Under the pieces are notes generated by a model. The model searched no databases and was not told the origin of the DNA. It saw nothing but the letters and a program-made list of their open reading frames with translations. Below are positions 45,229-53,945 of a stretch of 64,000 nt of DNA, in pieces (position 1 is the stretch's first letter; every line of letters starts with the position of its first letter). The position numbers were made by a program, and so were the translations under genes. The DNA is taken from NCBI GenBank assembly GCA_031292515.1, contig JARLGZ010000177.1, forward strand, positions 248,001 through 312,000. The letters are read 5' to 3'. The DNA comes from Puia sp. Its GTDB lineage: Bacteria > Bacteroidota > Bacteroidia > Chitinophagales > Chitinophagaceae.

Positions 45229-46917
45229 ATGGCTGAAGTAATTTTAATGCCCCGGCTGAGTGATACCATGACAGAAGGCGTGATTGCCGCCTGGCATAAG
45301 AAAGTGGGGGATAAAGTAAAAAAAGGAGAATTGCTCGCAGAAGTGGAAACCGACAAGGCGACGATGGACCTGGAAAGTTATAAAGACGGCACCTTATTAT
45401 ATGTTGGGGTAGACAATGGAGGCAAAATACTGGTCAATGAACTGCTCGCAATTATAGGAGCCCCGGGCGAAGACGTATCATCCCTGGTAAAAGGCAGCGC
45501 CGGTGGCGCTTCGGCACCCGCGGCTGCACCGGCAGAAACCCAGCCATCCGCGCCCGGCCCCTCCGACGCGACTGCCCCTGCCACTGCGGCGCCTGCGTCC
45601 GGTGGACTCGACCTTTCTACGATACCCGAAGTGATATTGATGCCCCGCCTGAGCGATACGATGACGGAAGGCGTCATTGCAGAATGGCATAAGAAAGTAG
45701 GTGATACCGTCAAAAAAGGAGATATCCTCGCCGATATCGAAACAGACAAGGCGACGATGGAACTCGAAAGCTATAAAGAAGGAAAATTATTATATGCCGG
45801 CGCTCAAAAAGGCGATAAAATCGCAGTAAACGAATTGCTGGCTATCATCGGCGACGAGAGTAAGATCGACTTGCAAAAGATTGTTGCCGTCTCAAAAAAC
45901 AAAGGCGTGAGCGGACCACAGGCTGCTCCCACCCCTTCTTCACAAGCCGCCGTCGGACAAGCCGCTGCGGCAACCGGCGCCGCTGCCACCGCCGCCCCGA
46001 CGCCTTCGGTGAACGGAGACGGCAGGGTCAAAGCCAGTCCTCTTGCAAAAAAAATAGCGGCAGATAAAGGCATCGATATTACACAGGTTCCGGGCAGCGG
46101 AGACGGAGGAAGGATCATAAAAAAAGATGTAGACGATTTTGTGCCTCCAAAGGCAATAGCACCCGCAGCCACCGGAACACCCGCCACGACCGGATCATCC
46201 GCAAAATCCATGGTCCCTTCCACGCCTGCAGGGCAGGTAAGTTTCGAAGAAGTGCCTGTTTCGCAAATGCGTAAGACGATAGCGCAACGCCTGTCCCAGA
46301 TAAAGTTCACTGCGCCGGAGTTCTATCTGACCATGACCATCGATATGGATAAGGCGGTGGAAAGCAGGGCAAAGCTCAATGATATCTCACCGGTGAAGAT
46401 CTCCTTCAACGATATGGTGATCAAAGGCGTCTCTATTGCATTAAAGCAGCACCCTGCGGTCAACAGCAGCTGGCTGGGAGACAAAATACGCATTAATCAT
46501 CACGTCAATATCGGTATAGCCGTAGCTGTTCCGGATGGACTGGTTGTACCTGTCATACGCTTTGCAGATACCAGGTCGCTTTCGCAGATCGCTGCCGAAG
46601 TAAAAGAATTTGCGCAAAAGGCGAAGAATAAAAAACTACAACCCTCGGATTGGGAGGGAAGTACCTTCACTATCTCCAACCTGGGCATGTTCGGTATCGA
46701 TGATTTCACAGCCATCATCAATCCGCCCGATTCCTGCATCCTGGCGATCGGCGCGATCCAGCAGGTACCTGTCGTGAAGAACGGGGCAGTCATACCCGGT
46801 AATATCATGAAGGTCACACTGACCTGCGATCACCGGGTGGTAGACGGAGCGACCGGATCGGCCTTCCTGCAGACTCTGAAAGGCCTGCTGGAAGAACCCC
46901 TCAGGATGTTGGTCTGA
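45229..46917 (+). CDS. Pyruvate dehydrogenase complex E2 (dihydrolipoyllysine acetyltransferase)
   Basis: Core acetyltransferase of the pyruvate dehydrogenase complex, 562 residues. Two lipoyl domains carry lipoylation lysines in ETDKATM (Lys43 and Lys174). They are followed by Ala/Pro-rich linkers, a peripheral subunit-binding domain (about 265-305, VKASPLAKKIA to GRIIKKDVDDF), and the catalytic domain ending in DHRVVDGATGS (His535, Asp539). The two lipoyl domains are close copies. ATG at 45229. E1 and E3 are not adjacent. Its 3' end is overlapped on the other strand by a GNAT-like frame. Confidence 0.95.
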   Translation: MAEVILMPRLSDTMTEGVIAAWHKKVGDKVKKGELLAEVETDKATMDLESYKDGTLLYVGVDNGGKILVNELLAIIGAPGEDVSSLVKGSAGGASAPAAAPAETQPSAPGPSDATAPATAAPASGGLDLSTIPEVILMPRLSDTMTEGVIAEWHKKVGDTVKKGDILADIETDKATMELESYKEGKLLYAGAQKGDKIAVNELLAIIGDESKIDLQKIVAVSKNKGVSGPQAAPTPSSQAAVGQAAAATGAAATAAPTPSVNGDGRVKASPLAKKIAADKGIDITQVPGSGDGGRIIKKDVDDFVPPKAIAPAATGTPATTGSSAKSMVPSTPAGQVSFEEVPVSQMRKTIAQRLSQIKFTAPEFYLTMTIDMDKAVESRAKLNDISPVKISFNDMVIKGVSIALKQHPAVNSSWLGDKIRINHHVNIGIAVAVPDGLVVPVIRFADTRSLSQIAAEVKEFAQKAKNKKLQPSDWEGSTFTISNLGMFGIDDFTAIINPPDSCILAIGAIQQVPVVKNGAVIPGNIMKVTLTCDHRVVDGATGSAFLQTLKGLLEEPLRMLV

Positions 46918-47484
46918 CCCTGCTTCTCTAAAACGCCGGCCTGGTCCCATGAGGTCATGGGTGTCCCCGTATACATACCAGATCTTATCCAGATCTATCC
47001 GGTCCCGCGAGACAGGGCGGAATCCGTTTAGCAACAGGGCATTTCTTCTCTTATTATCCGAAGCCGGGGAGACCGTCACAAGACGGCAGGACCTGTCGTC
47101 CGAATCCGGGAAGAATTGATGGATGACGGATTCCCAGACGATGGGTTCCCGGCACAATTCTTCACCGGATTCAGCAAGTCCGTTGATCAGGAACAAGTTC
47201 ATGTCTCCTCTTTCTATCGGGAATCCGCAGGATTCTTCATCATGGAGATTCGCATAAACACAGCAGACTGCCTGTCCGTTCATGCTTCCCATCCATTGAT
47301 CTTCCTTTTTCCCCCTGTCTCCCTTAAAAAAAGGACAACCCATGCGCCTCATCCAGCCGCGAACGAGCCGGCGATCGACAGGTCTCGCCGGACTCCATCC
47401 GATTGCATATGCGTGATCCTTTCTGGGATCGGCTAAAGCTGGCAATAATTCTATTTGCATAGCGCGGCCTTTAATGAGATTCAT
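46636..47484 (-). CDS. GNAT-like acetyltransferase ORF with an extension antisense to the E2 gene
   Basis: A 282-residue frame. Residues about 9-170 resemble a GNAT/aminoglycoside 6'-acetyltransferase-like domain (WMGSMNGQAVCCVYANL, then RLVTVSPASDNKRRNALLLNGFRPVSRDRI and a final YVYGDTHD). That would be a complete domain. The remaining 110 residues run antisense through the last 282 bp of the E2 gene and show no domain character, so the natural stop was probably lost. It may be a decaying gene. Start taken at ATG 47484; ATG 47460 is also possible. Confidence 0.5.
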   Translation of the reverse strand: MNLIKGRAMQIELLPALADPRKDHAYAIGWSPARPVDRRLVRGWMRRMGCPFFKGDRGKKEDQWMGSMNGQAVCCVYANLHDEESCGFPIERGDMNLFLINGLAESGEELCREPIVWESVIHQFFPDSDDRSCRLVTVSPASDNKRRNALLLNGFRPVSRDRIDLDKIWYVYGDTHDLMGPGRRFREAGSDQHPEGFFQQAFQSLQEGRSGRSVYHPVIAGQCDLHDITGYDCPVLHDRYLLDRADRQDAGIGRIDDGCEIIDTEHAQVGDSEGTSLPIRGL

Positions 47485-47757
47485 TAAACAGCTTTAACCA
47501 GCGCCTCAGGTCAACCAGATAAGTTAGCGGGACGGTGTCATCAGTAGAAAACAGAACTCGTTTAAAGAAGGACCGGACAAGGACGACTGTTCATGGCCTC
47601 GGAGGTAACGAAAACAATAAGAGTCAAGACCTCTCGAAAGATATGTGATTTGCCGGCCCGGCACGACTCAAATGACTAAATAAAACACTGAGAAATATGA
47701 ATTACAGGCTTATTCTGTAGAGAAGTATAATAGTTTGCATTTATACTACAGGAACCC

Positions 47758-48498
47758 TTAGAACAGGACCGGGGTAAACCGAAACCAGATATTGTCATTG
47801 GCAAAAATCTTTTGCATGTCGTCATCCACCGGAAAACCACCGGGAGGGGGGCCATCGGGCATCGTCCCGCCGCCGGGAGGACCTCCGCCGGGACCTCCAT
47901 CGCCTCCGGGCATATCATTGCCGCCAAAATCAGGCATCTGCATCCCTTTCTCTATGATGCCTATTCCAATCGGCCCATGTGCAGAGAAATTGGCGGGAAA
48001 GGCAGAGAAGGGGATGTCCGCCTCATAGATCAGCGTGTCACCCGCGAAATGAAGGGACACCGACAGTCCGGAGGAAGAAGAGAGATTGACCAGCTTCATC
48101 TCTTTTTGTTCCCCGACCAACGAATGCAATCTCTTTTTCTCGACCTGCCTGCCGCTATCATTTGTCAAAAAAGGAGGCGGCCCATCGGAAACCCGCTGGC
48201 CACCGCCATTCTGCTGGAAATTGGATCTTTCCTTTACGGGTAAGGGGAAAAGGATCCCTGTCGATTTATTTTTTCTGGCCTTGGGATCCAGCCACAACTC
48301 CAGGCCGTTGCGTAAGATTTTTCTTTGCTGGGACAGGTCTGCCGTCGCTACCCGGATATGAATACCCTCGCTGTCATTTGCCGCACTATAATATGTCCTG
48401 GCATCGGGATCATATCTGGCGGCCCCCTGTTGACAATCACCGGAACTACCGATAAAAGCAGCCGCAAAAAACAAGAACCACTCTTTCCTGATCAGCAT
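47758..48498 (-). CDS. Exported Gly/Pro-rich protein with a CBM9-like N-terminal domain
   Basis: Predicted exported protein of 246 residues with a signal peptide (about 1-22). An N-terminal domain (about 30-180) has YYSAANDSEGIHIRVATAD followed by GLELWLDPKARKNKSTGILFPLP, resembling CBM9-like beta-sandwiches found in Bacteroidota surface proteins. After it comes a Gly/Pro/Asp-rich low-complexity segment (about 195-230). ATG at 48498. It is 105 bp downstream of a LytTR regulator gene on the same strand. Function unknown; the CBM9-like assignment is tentative. Confidence 0.65.
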   Translation of the reverse strand: MLIRKEWFLFFAAAFIGSSGDCQQGAARYDPDARTYYSAANDSEGIHIRVATADLSQQRKILRNGLELWLDPKARKNKSTGILFPLPVKERSNFQQNGGGQRVSDGPPPFLTNDSGRQVEKKRLHSLVGEQKEMKLVNLSSSSGLSVSLHFAGDTLIYEADIPFSAFPANFSAHGPIGIGIIEKGMQMPDFGGNDMPGGDGGPGGGPPGGGTMPDGPPPGGFPVDDDMQKIFANDNIWFRFTPVLF

Positions 48499-48603
48499 TT
48501 TTGTAGACACCCTTACCGATTTTTAGTATGAGCTAAAGCTAACCGGTCAGAAAACAATGCCGAAATATTATGGATGAACCAGGCATATGTGTCGGAGAAA
48601 AGT

Positions 48604-49302
48604 CTATTTCCGCATCCATTCGTTTATGAAATGAATATAGCTGTCACTGATCGGCAACTCCCTGGACGAAGTCAGCTGGATTTTTCTATTCAGAATGGAT
48701 TTCACCCTGGCAACCGGTACAATATAGCTGCGGTGTATCCTTTTGAATCTTTCCGGCGGCAGCTTCTCCAAAATGGACTTTAAGGTCATCAGGCTCAGCA
48801 GGAAGCTCTTATCTGCGAAATGAATCTTTATGTAGTCCTCCAGGCTCTCGATAAACTCTATATCTTCCAGCTGGACTTTCACCATCCTGTATTCCGACCG
48901 CACAAAAAGGCTCTCCTGTGACTCGGTCGCCGGTCTTTTCTTATATTGATAATATTCTATGGCTTTATCCACGGCCCGCGCGAATCGCTCGAACTGTATC
49001 GGCTTCAGCAGATAATCCAGGGCTTCCAGATCGAATCCGTCTATTGCAAACTTTTTATAGGCTGTCGTAAAAATAACCATGGGCTTGTCCTTTAAAGATT
49101 TCACCAGGTCGATCCCGCTGATATCGGGCATATTGATATCCATAAACAGGAGATCCGTTTGGGTATGCCGCAGGAATTCCGCCCCTGCTATGGCATCATC
49201 GAAGGTCTGCACCAGTTTCAGGACAGGATATCTTTGCGTGTACTCCCTGATCAGCCCCAACGCAAGAGGTTCATCGTCAATCGCCACACATCTTATTTGC
49301 AT
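48604..49302 (-). CDS. LytTR family response regulator
   Basis: Cytoplasmic DNA-binding response regulator of 232 residues. The receiver domain (1-120) has the acidic pair DDE at 11-13, phospho-acceptor Asp in LLFMDINMPDISG (about residue 55) and the conserved Lys in LLKPIQF (about 103). The LytTR domain (about 135-230) has ESLEDYIKIHFADKSFLL and RIHRSYIV. ATG at 49302, 32 bp after the sensor kinase gene, forming a classic LytS/LytR-type pair. Confidence 0.95.
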   Translation of the reverse strand: MQIRCVAIDDEPLALGLIREYTQRYPVLKLVQTFDDAIAGAEFLRHTQTDLLFMDINMPDISGIDLVKSLKDKPMVIFTTAYKKFAIDGFDLEALDYLLKPIQFERFARAVDKAIEYYQYKKRPATESQESLFVRSEYRMVKVQLEDIEFIESLEDYIKIHFADKSFLLSLMTLKSILEKLPPERFKRIHRSYIVPVARVKSILNRKIQLTSSRELPISDSYIHFINEWMRK

Positions 49303-49334
49303 ATCTTCCTAATTTATGATAACGGATAATATAT

Positions 49335-50483
49335 TCAGTTCCGGAGCAACAGCTTCACGGTATAGTAGTCGTTCGCCGTATCGATTGTCAGGTCATACCG
49401 GCCCGGATACAGGTATTGCAATCTCTGTCGGGTATTCGAAATACCGATCCCTGTCCGCTCCATCGTCCTGTTGACAGGATAGATCTTATTCCTGCAAAAA
49501 AATTCGATAAAATCGGGGCCGGCAAATAATTTTATAACAATAGGCGATTCATCATGCTTGCTGACCCCATATTTAAATACATTTTCCACAAAAGGCATAA
49601 GAATCAGGGGGGCTATTTTCTGCAGTTTCCAGTCGCCCGATACGCTGAAATCGATCCTGTCGTTGGTGCCCAGTCGGAGTCGCTGCAGGTCTATATAATC
49701 GACGATAAAATCAATCTCATTCTGAAGGTTCACATAGTCTTCCTTGCTGTCATCCGTCACGTATCGCATGATGTTGGAAAGCTTCATGATACTGTCGGCA
49801 GTATATTCGCTCCGGGTCACAGCCAGTGAATAGATATTGTTCAGTGTATTGAACAGAAAGTGGGGATTGATCTGTGCCTTCAGGAATGACAGTTCGGCAT
49901 TGGCCTTATCGGCCTCCGCCCGCGCCACCCGTTGCTCCGTTTTTTGCAGTTGAGCGGATATCTTCGCCGTGATACTCAAAGCCAGAATCATAATAAACAG
50001 GAACAAGCTGACGGCGTCGAAACGCGCAGCCGGCCTTCTTCCGGGTGGCATGCGGCCAGGAAACGGAGGGGGGCCATGCCCGAATTCCGGAGGGGGATTC
50101 CCCGGAGACGGGGCAGGAACAGAGTCCTGAGCCGGCGGGAAACCAGGACTTCCGGGCATGGATCGAACCATATGACTCTGGAAAGAGTTCGTCATCAAAT
50201 GGTCAAACGGCCTCAGATAGATTACCGCAATCAATAGCAACAGGATGATCGAAAAATACATCGTGTACTTTTTCCTCAGGTAGAGTCTGGGAATAAGTAC
50301 CACGGTATTAAAATAAAAAAGGAAAATATAACTCGTATAAAAAAACAGGTGGTCGGGTTGCACCAAGGTGGAGAGCACATTCCCGCTACCCTGGAAGCCG
50401 GATGCAAAAAGCAGGGGAAGACTGATAAAAATGAGCCAGCCTGCCCCGTGAATAATAAACGCGGAAGCCTTCATACGCAACAT
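49335..50483 (-). CDS. LytS-like sensor histidine kinase
   Basis: Membrane kinase of 382 residues with four membrane segments (about 8-28, 45-65, 78-96, 160-180) and a Gly/Pro-rich loop (about 112-150) between the third and fourth. The His_kinase domain has NPHFLFNTLNNIYSLA with the phospho-acceptor His, and the ATPase part has PLILMPFVENVFKYGVS and GIGISNTRQRLQYLYP. ATG at 50483 (or 50474). The Pro-rich loop is unusual, and a similar composition is seen in the exported protein encoded two genes downstream. Confidence 0.93.
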   Translation of the reverse strand: MLRMKASAFIIHGAGWLIFISLPLLFASGFQGSGNVLSTLVQPDHLFFYTSYIFLFYFNTVVLIPRLYLRKKYTMYFSIILLLLIAVIYLRPFDHLMTNSFQSHMVRSMPGSPGFPPAQDSVPAPSPGNPPPEFGHGPPPFPGRMPPGRRPAARFDAVSLFLFIMILALSITAKISAQLQKTEQRVARAEADKANAELSFLKAQINPHFLFNTLNNIYSLAVTRSEYTADSIMKLSNIMRYVTDDSKEDYVNLQNEIDFIVDYIDLQRLRLGTNDRIDFSVSGDWKLQKIAPLILMPFVENVFKYGVSKHDESPIVIKLFAGPDFIEFFCRNKIYPVNRTMERTGIGISNTRQRLQYLYPGRYDLTIDTANDYYTVKLLLRN

Positions 50484-50599
50484 AACCTTAAATAACCCTC
50501 AAATTACCGATATTTATGCGGTTGGAAGATCAGGCGCCGGTGAGTAAGCTGAATGTATGGATGGAAGACCGGGAATCAATAGCCCTCTCATAAGGGAAT

Positions 50600-50630
50600 A
50601 AAAAAAGGGCTGTGATAGAAATCACTGCCC
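50600..50630 (-). terminator. Intrinsic terminator downstream of the bestrophin gene
   Basis: On the minus strand, GGGC-A-GTGAT, a TTCT loop, ATCAC-A-GCCC (stem of nine pairs with one A-A mismatch), then seven T residues at 50606-50600. It is about 175 bp after the bestrophin stop. The rest of the 322-bp gap (50484-50805) shows no gene; a plus-strand ATGAAAAACCG (about 50651) opens only six codons. Confidence 0.75.
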
Positions 50631-50805
50631 GTTTCAAAATCCAATATCCTATGAAAAACCGATTAGGGTAAGGCAATACGGGTGCCAAAAATATAAGTAT
50701 TTAACAATCAATATTTTATGGATCCAGACAGGCCCCGGCTTATTCCCTCAGTTGGAAAAAAATTCCTGAAAAGAGATCGCGGAAAACGTAATGACAGGAA
50801 AACGA

Positions 50806-51717
50806 TTACAACAGGTAGAACTGCTCCGGCTCCCAGGGTGCCGGCACCTCTTTCTCTCCCAGCAACTGCCGGATATTGATCTCAATCGTCCGGGCGATCG
50901 CCATAACGGCGGTATCCGTGGGCTTGTTTTCAAAAGGATCCTGCATATCTTTCGCAGATCTCTCTATCAGAAAAAAAGTAGAGGCTACAAGTATCATTAA
51001 GGGGACCTCATAGAAGCCGATACTCTCCAGCAGCGTCAATGATAGCACGCTGAGAAACAGGTAGATGAAGAAATGAATAAACCGGCGATAAGTCGTCGGA
51101 AAGACCGTCCCCTTGATCCTTTCCGATTTACCCATCGAATCGACCAGCCGGACCACGGTACTGTCGAGCTGAATCTGTTGCAGTTGGTTGATCGCGCCCA
51201 GCCGGTATAATTCCTTCAGATCCCGGGAATGCCGGTTCAACAGGTACAACGGCTTGTTGTTGTGCACTTTCAAACCGGCTCCTTCGTCCTGCGAAATGAA
51301 AGGTCCAAGACCTGCCAAAGGGTCCTGTTTCCGCAACGATTGCCCGAGGCAGTAACACCAGCCCATCTGGCGATAGGCCATCCCCCGGAATAATTCTACC
51401 ACAACCGGATATGCCATCTGCTCATCGGCTATAAAACCCTGTAATTGCAAAACCAGGGAACGGGAATCGTTTACAATCGCTCCCCATATCTGTCGGGCCT
51501 CCCACCATCTGCCATAGGACTGGCTTAATTCGAAGGCAAGTAACAAGGAGATACTCGTACCCAATATCGAAGGAAGCGCAGCGGGTATTTCCGGCAGATC
51601 GTTCTTGAAAAAATGCTTAAGCGTGTGAAAAAAAACGGAGATGATAAGCACCCGGAATAAATCATTCCGGATCCTGCTGAAAAGGTAGGAGAAAGGGATT
51701 TTTGCATCTAGTAGCAT
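50806..51717 (-). CDS. Bestrophin family ion channel
   Basis: Inner-membrane protein of 303 residues, bestrophin/UPF0187 family. Membrane segments lie near residues 20-38, 45-65, 215-235 and 240-258, with the family blocks ILGTSISLLLAFELSQSYGRWWEARQIWGAIVNDSR and a C-terminal DPFENKPTDTAV that resembles the calcium-clasp region. Bacterial homologues form pentameric channels, in some cases cation-selective. ATG at 51717. Transcribed divergently from a truncated methyltransferase. Confidence 0.93.
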   Translation of the reverse strand: MLLDAKIPFSYLFSRIRNDLFRVLIISVFFHTLKHFFKNDLPEIPAALPSILGTSISLLLAFELSQSYGRWWEARQIWGAIVNDSRSLVLQLQGFIADEQMAYPVVVELFRGMAYRQMGWCYCLGQSLRKQDPLAGLGPFISQDEGAGLKVHNNKPLYLLNRHSRDLKELYRLGAINQLQQIQLDSTVVRLVDSMGKSERIKGTVFPTTYRRFIHFFIYLFLSVLSLTLLESIGFYEVPLMILVASTFFLIERSAKDMQDPFENKPTDTAVMAIARTIEINIRQLLGEKEVPAPWEPEQFYLL

Positions 51718-51744
51718 ACCGGAAAATACAAAAAAAAACCGTCC

Positions 51745-51752
51745 TAAATTTG
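51745..51752 (+). promoter_or_regulatory. -7 box (TAAATTTG) upstream of the truncated methyltransferase
   Basis: Perfect TAnnTTTG match ending 17 bp before the ATG at 51770. The promoter appears intact although the gene behind it is truncated. Confidence 0.5.
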
Positions 51753-51769
51753 TTTCTCATCCCGGCCAC

Positions 51770-52018
51770 ATGAATATACCCGACCGCAATTACAGCACAA
51801 TCAGCCCTTCCGCGAAATCACTGTTGCTGATGAAAGGTTTTACGAACATCCCGTTTGCCAGGCAGGCGGCGGAGTTGATCTCTTATCCGGAAAAATACAT
51901 ACCGGATCCCGACAGCAAAGATTTCGGATTTTGGGCGAGGGCTGCGCATTTCGAGAGCCGGTACCTGAGCATCGATCAGCTGCTTACCCCCTTGACTGTC
52001 AAAATATTTTGGAGCTAA
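51770..52018 (+). pseudogene. Truncated class I SAM-dependent methyltransferase (N-terminal remnant)
   Basis: An 82-residue frame whose first 75 residues resemble the N-terminus of a Bacteroidota leucine-carboxyl-methyltransferase-like family: DRNYSTISPSAKSLLLMKG, FARQAAELISYPEKY, FWARAAHFESRYLSIDQLL. Intact members continue into a SAM-binding ELSSGF-type motif; here the frame leaves the family after TPLTVKI and stops three codons later. No SAM site remains, so it cannot be active. The break point is about 52010. Confidence 0.7.
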
Positions 52019-52033
52019 AGAAGCAGAACCCGA

Positions 52034-52229
52034 CTATTCCAAACTGAGCACCCTGGACAAACTCCTCAGAACCGCCTCGGGGTTGCTCTTCCAATCCGCA
52101 TCCTCAGTATCGGCATAGATGGAAGCCTGGTATTTCCTCCTTCCCTTTTTCCTTTCGGGCTATGGCAATATAATCTCCGGGTTCCGCGGCGAGGATCTTT
52201 GTGTCATCCCAATCCCCCCATGCCGTCAT
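52034..52229 (-). pseudogene. Remnant of a GH97 glycoside hydrolase C-terminus
   Basis: The minus strand just after the SMP-30 stop reads AWGDWDDTKILAAEPGDYIAIARKEKG, resembling the start of a GH97 C-terminal domain. In a second frame it reads KYQASIYADTEDADWKSNPE, resembling the end of the same domain, and stops at 52034. The part between (about 30 residues in intact proteins) is missing, with a frame change. The catalytic domain is absent. Family assignment is from motif memory and moderately sure. Confidence 0.55.
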
Positions 52230-52232
52230 CCC

Positions 52233-53198
52233 TTATTCGACGCCTTTTACGGGCATCCGTACTATATAGATCGCAGCAGATGCGGTGATGAACAGATCCC
52301 GTCTGTCCTTTCCGCCGAAACAGACATTCGCGGTCCAATCCTCCGGGATATCGATTTGGTCGATCTTTTTTCCATGGCGGTCAAAAACGCTCACACCTTT
52401 TCCGGTGAGATAGACGTTCCCCCTGGCATCCAGGGTCATTCCATCGGATCCCATCGATACAAATAACTTCCTGGCTCCCAGGGAACCGTCGGAACGAATC
52501 CTGTATCGATACGTCTTCCCTGCCTTTATATCTGCCACATAGAGATAACGACCATCCGGCGTTCCCACGATACCGTTTGGCTGCATAAGATCGCCGTCTG
52601 CTATGACCGGTTCCTTACTGCCGGGCGGCAGATAATATACTTTTTCTCCATCGAGGTCGGAGTGGGTCCTGTCCCAATAGGGGCGCTGGTAATACGGATC
52701 GGTAAAATAAATCCCGCCGGAAGGATCTACCCAACAATCGTTGGGACCGTTTAACCGGTGGCCCTTGAAATTATCCACGAGCACTGTAATCTTTTTATCC
52801 GGGCTGACGGACCACAATTCGTCTTTCCCGTCGGCACAGGTGATCAGCGAACCGGATTTATCGAAATACATACCATTGGAACGCCCTGCTTTTTCCAGGA
52901 ATATCGAAAGGCGGCCGCTCGTATCATATTCCCAGATCCTGTCATTGGGCTGGTCCGTAAAAAAAATATTGCCGGCGGCATCCACCGCGGGCCCTTCCGT
53001 AAAACTAAATTGCCGGGAAATGAGACGGGGCGCGGATCGGCCCTTCAAACCCGGCCCGGCCGTATCGAGGTGGACAAGACCTGTCGGCCCTTCCCTCTTA
53101 TTCACGCTTTTTCGCGCGTCCCGTCCATTCGCGTTCATTCGTATTTGCCCCGAGAAGAATAAACCCGCAAACAGTAGTACAACGTATGATTTTCTCAT
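52233..53198 (-). CDS. SMP-30/gluconolactonase-like exported protein
   Basis: Predicted exported six-bladed beta-propeller of 321 residues. A signal peptide (about 1-22) precedes SMP-30-type repeats: QFSFTEGPAVDAAGNIFFTDQP, LNGPNDCWVDPSGGIYFTDPYY (metal-binding Asn and Asp), QPNGIVGTPDGRYLYVAD, and SDGMTLDARGNVYLT. These keep the Glu, Asn and Asp ligands of the family. Likely a lactonase of sugar lactones; substrate not known. ATG at 53198; the upstream open frame overlaps the DUF1345 gene. It follows that gene by 5 bp. Confidence 0.9.
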   Translation of the reverse strand: MRKSYVVLLFAGLFFSGQIRMNANGRDARKSVNKREGPTGLVHLDTAGPGLKGRSAPRLISRQFSFTEGPAVDAAGNIFFTDQPNDRIWEYDTSGRLSIFLEKAGRSNGMYFDKSGSLITCADGKDELWSVSPDKKITVLVDNFKGHRLNGPNDCWVDPSGGIYFTDPYYQRPYWDRTHSDLDGEKVYYLPPGSKEPVIADGDLMQPNGIVGTPDGRYLYVADIKAGKTYRYRIRSDGSLGARKLFVSMGSDGMTLDARGNVYLTGKGVSVFDRHGKKIDQIDIPEDWTANVCFGGKDRRDLFITASAAIYIVRMPVKGVE

Positions 53199-53203
53199 GA
53201 TGA

Positions 53204-53887
53204 TTAACCTTTTAGATCCACGATTGCATTGATTGTCAAAGCGACCACTACGGTATTGAACAAAAAGGACAGCAGCCCGTGCAACAAAGCCAGTCTCCGC
53301 ATCGGCCGGGACACGATCTGTATATCGGACACCTGGAATGTCATCCCGATCACAAATGAAAAATAGGCAAAATCCATATAATCCGGGTGAAGCTCCTGAG
53401 GAATCTCCAGGCCTGCGACATTGGTCTCCGGGTTGTTGGGATGATCTCCATAATATAAATGGGCATAGCGATAGGTGAACATCGTGTGAAGCAGGAACCA
53501 GGAACAGGTCACCCCGAACAGGTAAATGACGGTCTCGAGTTTTTTCCCCAATATCCACTCCCCTTTCTTGCCGAGTAGGATCATGATCGCAAGGAGGCTG
53601 CAGAGCGTGGTGACCAGCAGGATCACAAAGACAAAGATCCGCTTCGGATCCTGTATCCTGGCTAACAGTCTGATCTGTCTGGGTTTCATCGTGAAGAAGG
53701 TGATCGCGCTCATCCCGATCATCAGCAGCCCGAATAGGTCCCAACTGATCATAAGCCGGGTGATCGCTTCCATATTCTCAGGAAGGAGGAGGAGAAACAA
53801 ACAGGTCCCGATGATCAGGGAGAAAAGCATTTTATAAATGACCGGAATCCTGTTAAAGGTGTTGGCCGGAACGGTATTTGTTTTCAA
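53204..53887 (-). CDS. DUF1345 family membrane protein
   Basis: Integral membrane protein of about 227 residues with about six hydrophobic segments. The DUF1345 signature is the segment FAYFSFVIGMTFQVSDIQI near residue 170. Function is unknown. The start is taken as a TTG at 53887, just downstream of a perfect -7 box at 53907-53914; an ATG at 53830 would remove the first 19 residues. It lies directly upstream of the SMP-30-like gene in the same transcript. Confidence 0.88.
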   Translation of the reverse strand: MKTNTVPANTFNRIPVIYKMLFSLIIGTCLFLLLLPENMEAITRLMISWDLFGLLMIGMSAITFFTMKPRQIRLLARIQDPKRIFVFVILLVTTLCSLLAIMILLGKKGEWILGKKLETVIYLFGVTCSWFLLHTMFTYRYAHLYYGDHPNNPETNVAGLEIPQELHPDYMDFAYFSFVIGMTFQVSDIQIVSRPMRRLALLHGLLSFLFNTVVVALTINAIVDLKG

Positions 53888-53906
53888 TGTATATGGGTTG
53901 AATGAC

Positions 53907-53914
53907 CAAATGTA
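53907..53914 (-). promoter_or_regulatory. -7 box (TACATTTG) of the DUF1345/SMP-30 operon
   Basis: Perfect TAnnTTTG on the minus strand, 20 bp upstream of the TTG start at 53887. It lies in the short gap after the amidase stop (53946), indicating a separate transcript. Confidence 0.5.
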
Positions 53915-53945
53915 AAAACTATTCCCCTATACTGCCACCGGCTTA

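Noticed and set aside
53199-53744. 182-residue N-terminal extension of the SMP-30-like frame
   Set aside because: It overlaps the DUF1345 gene in another frame, and a normal signal peptide begins at the ATG at 53198.
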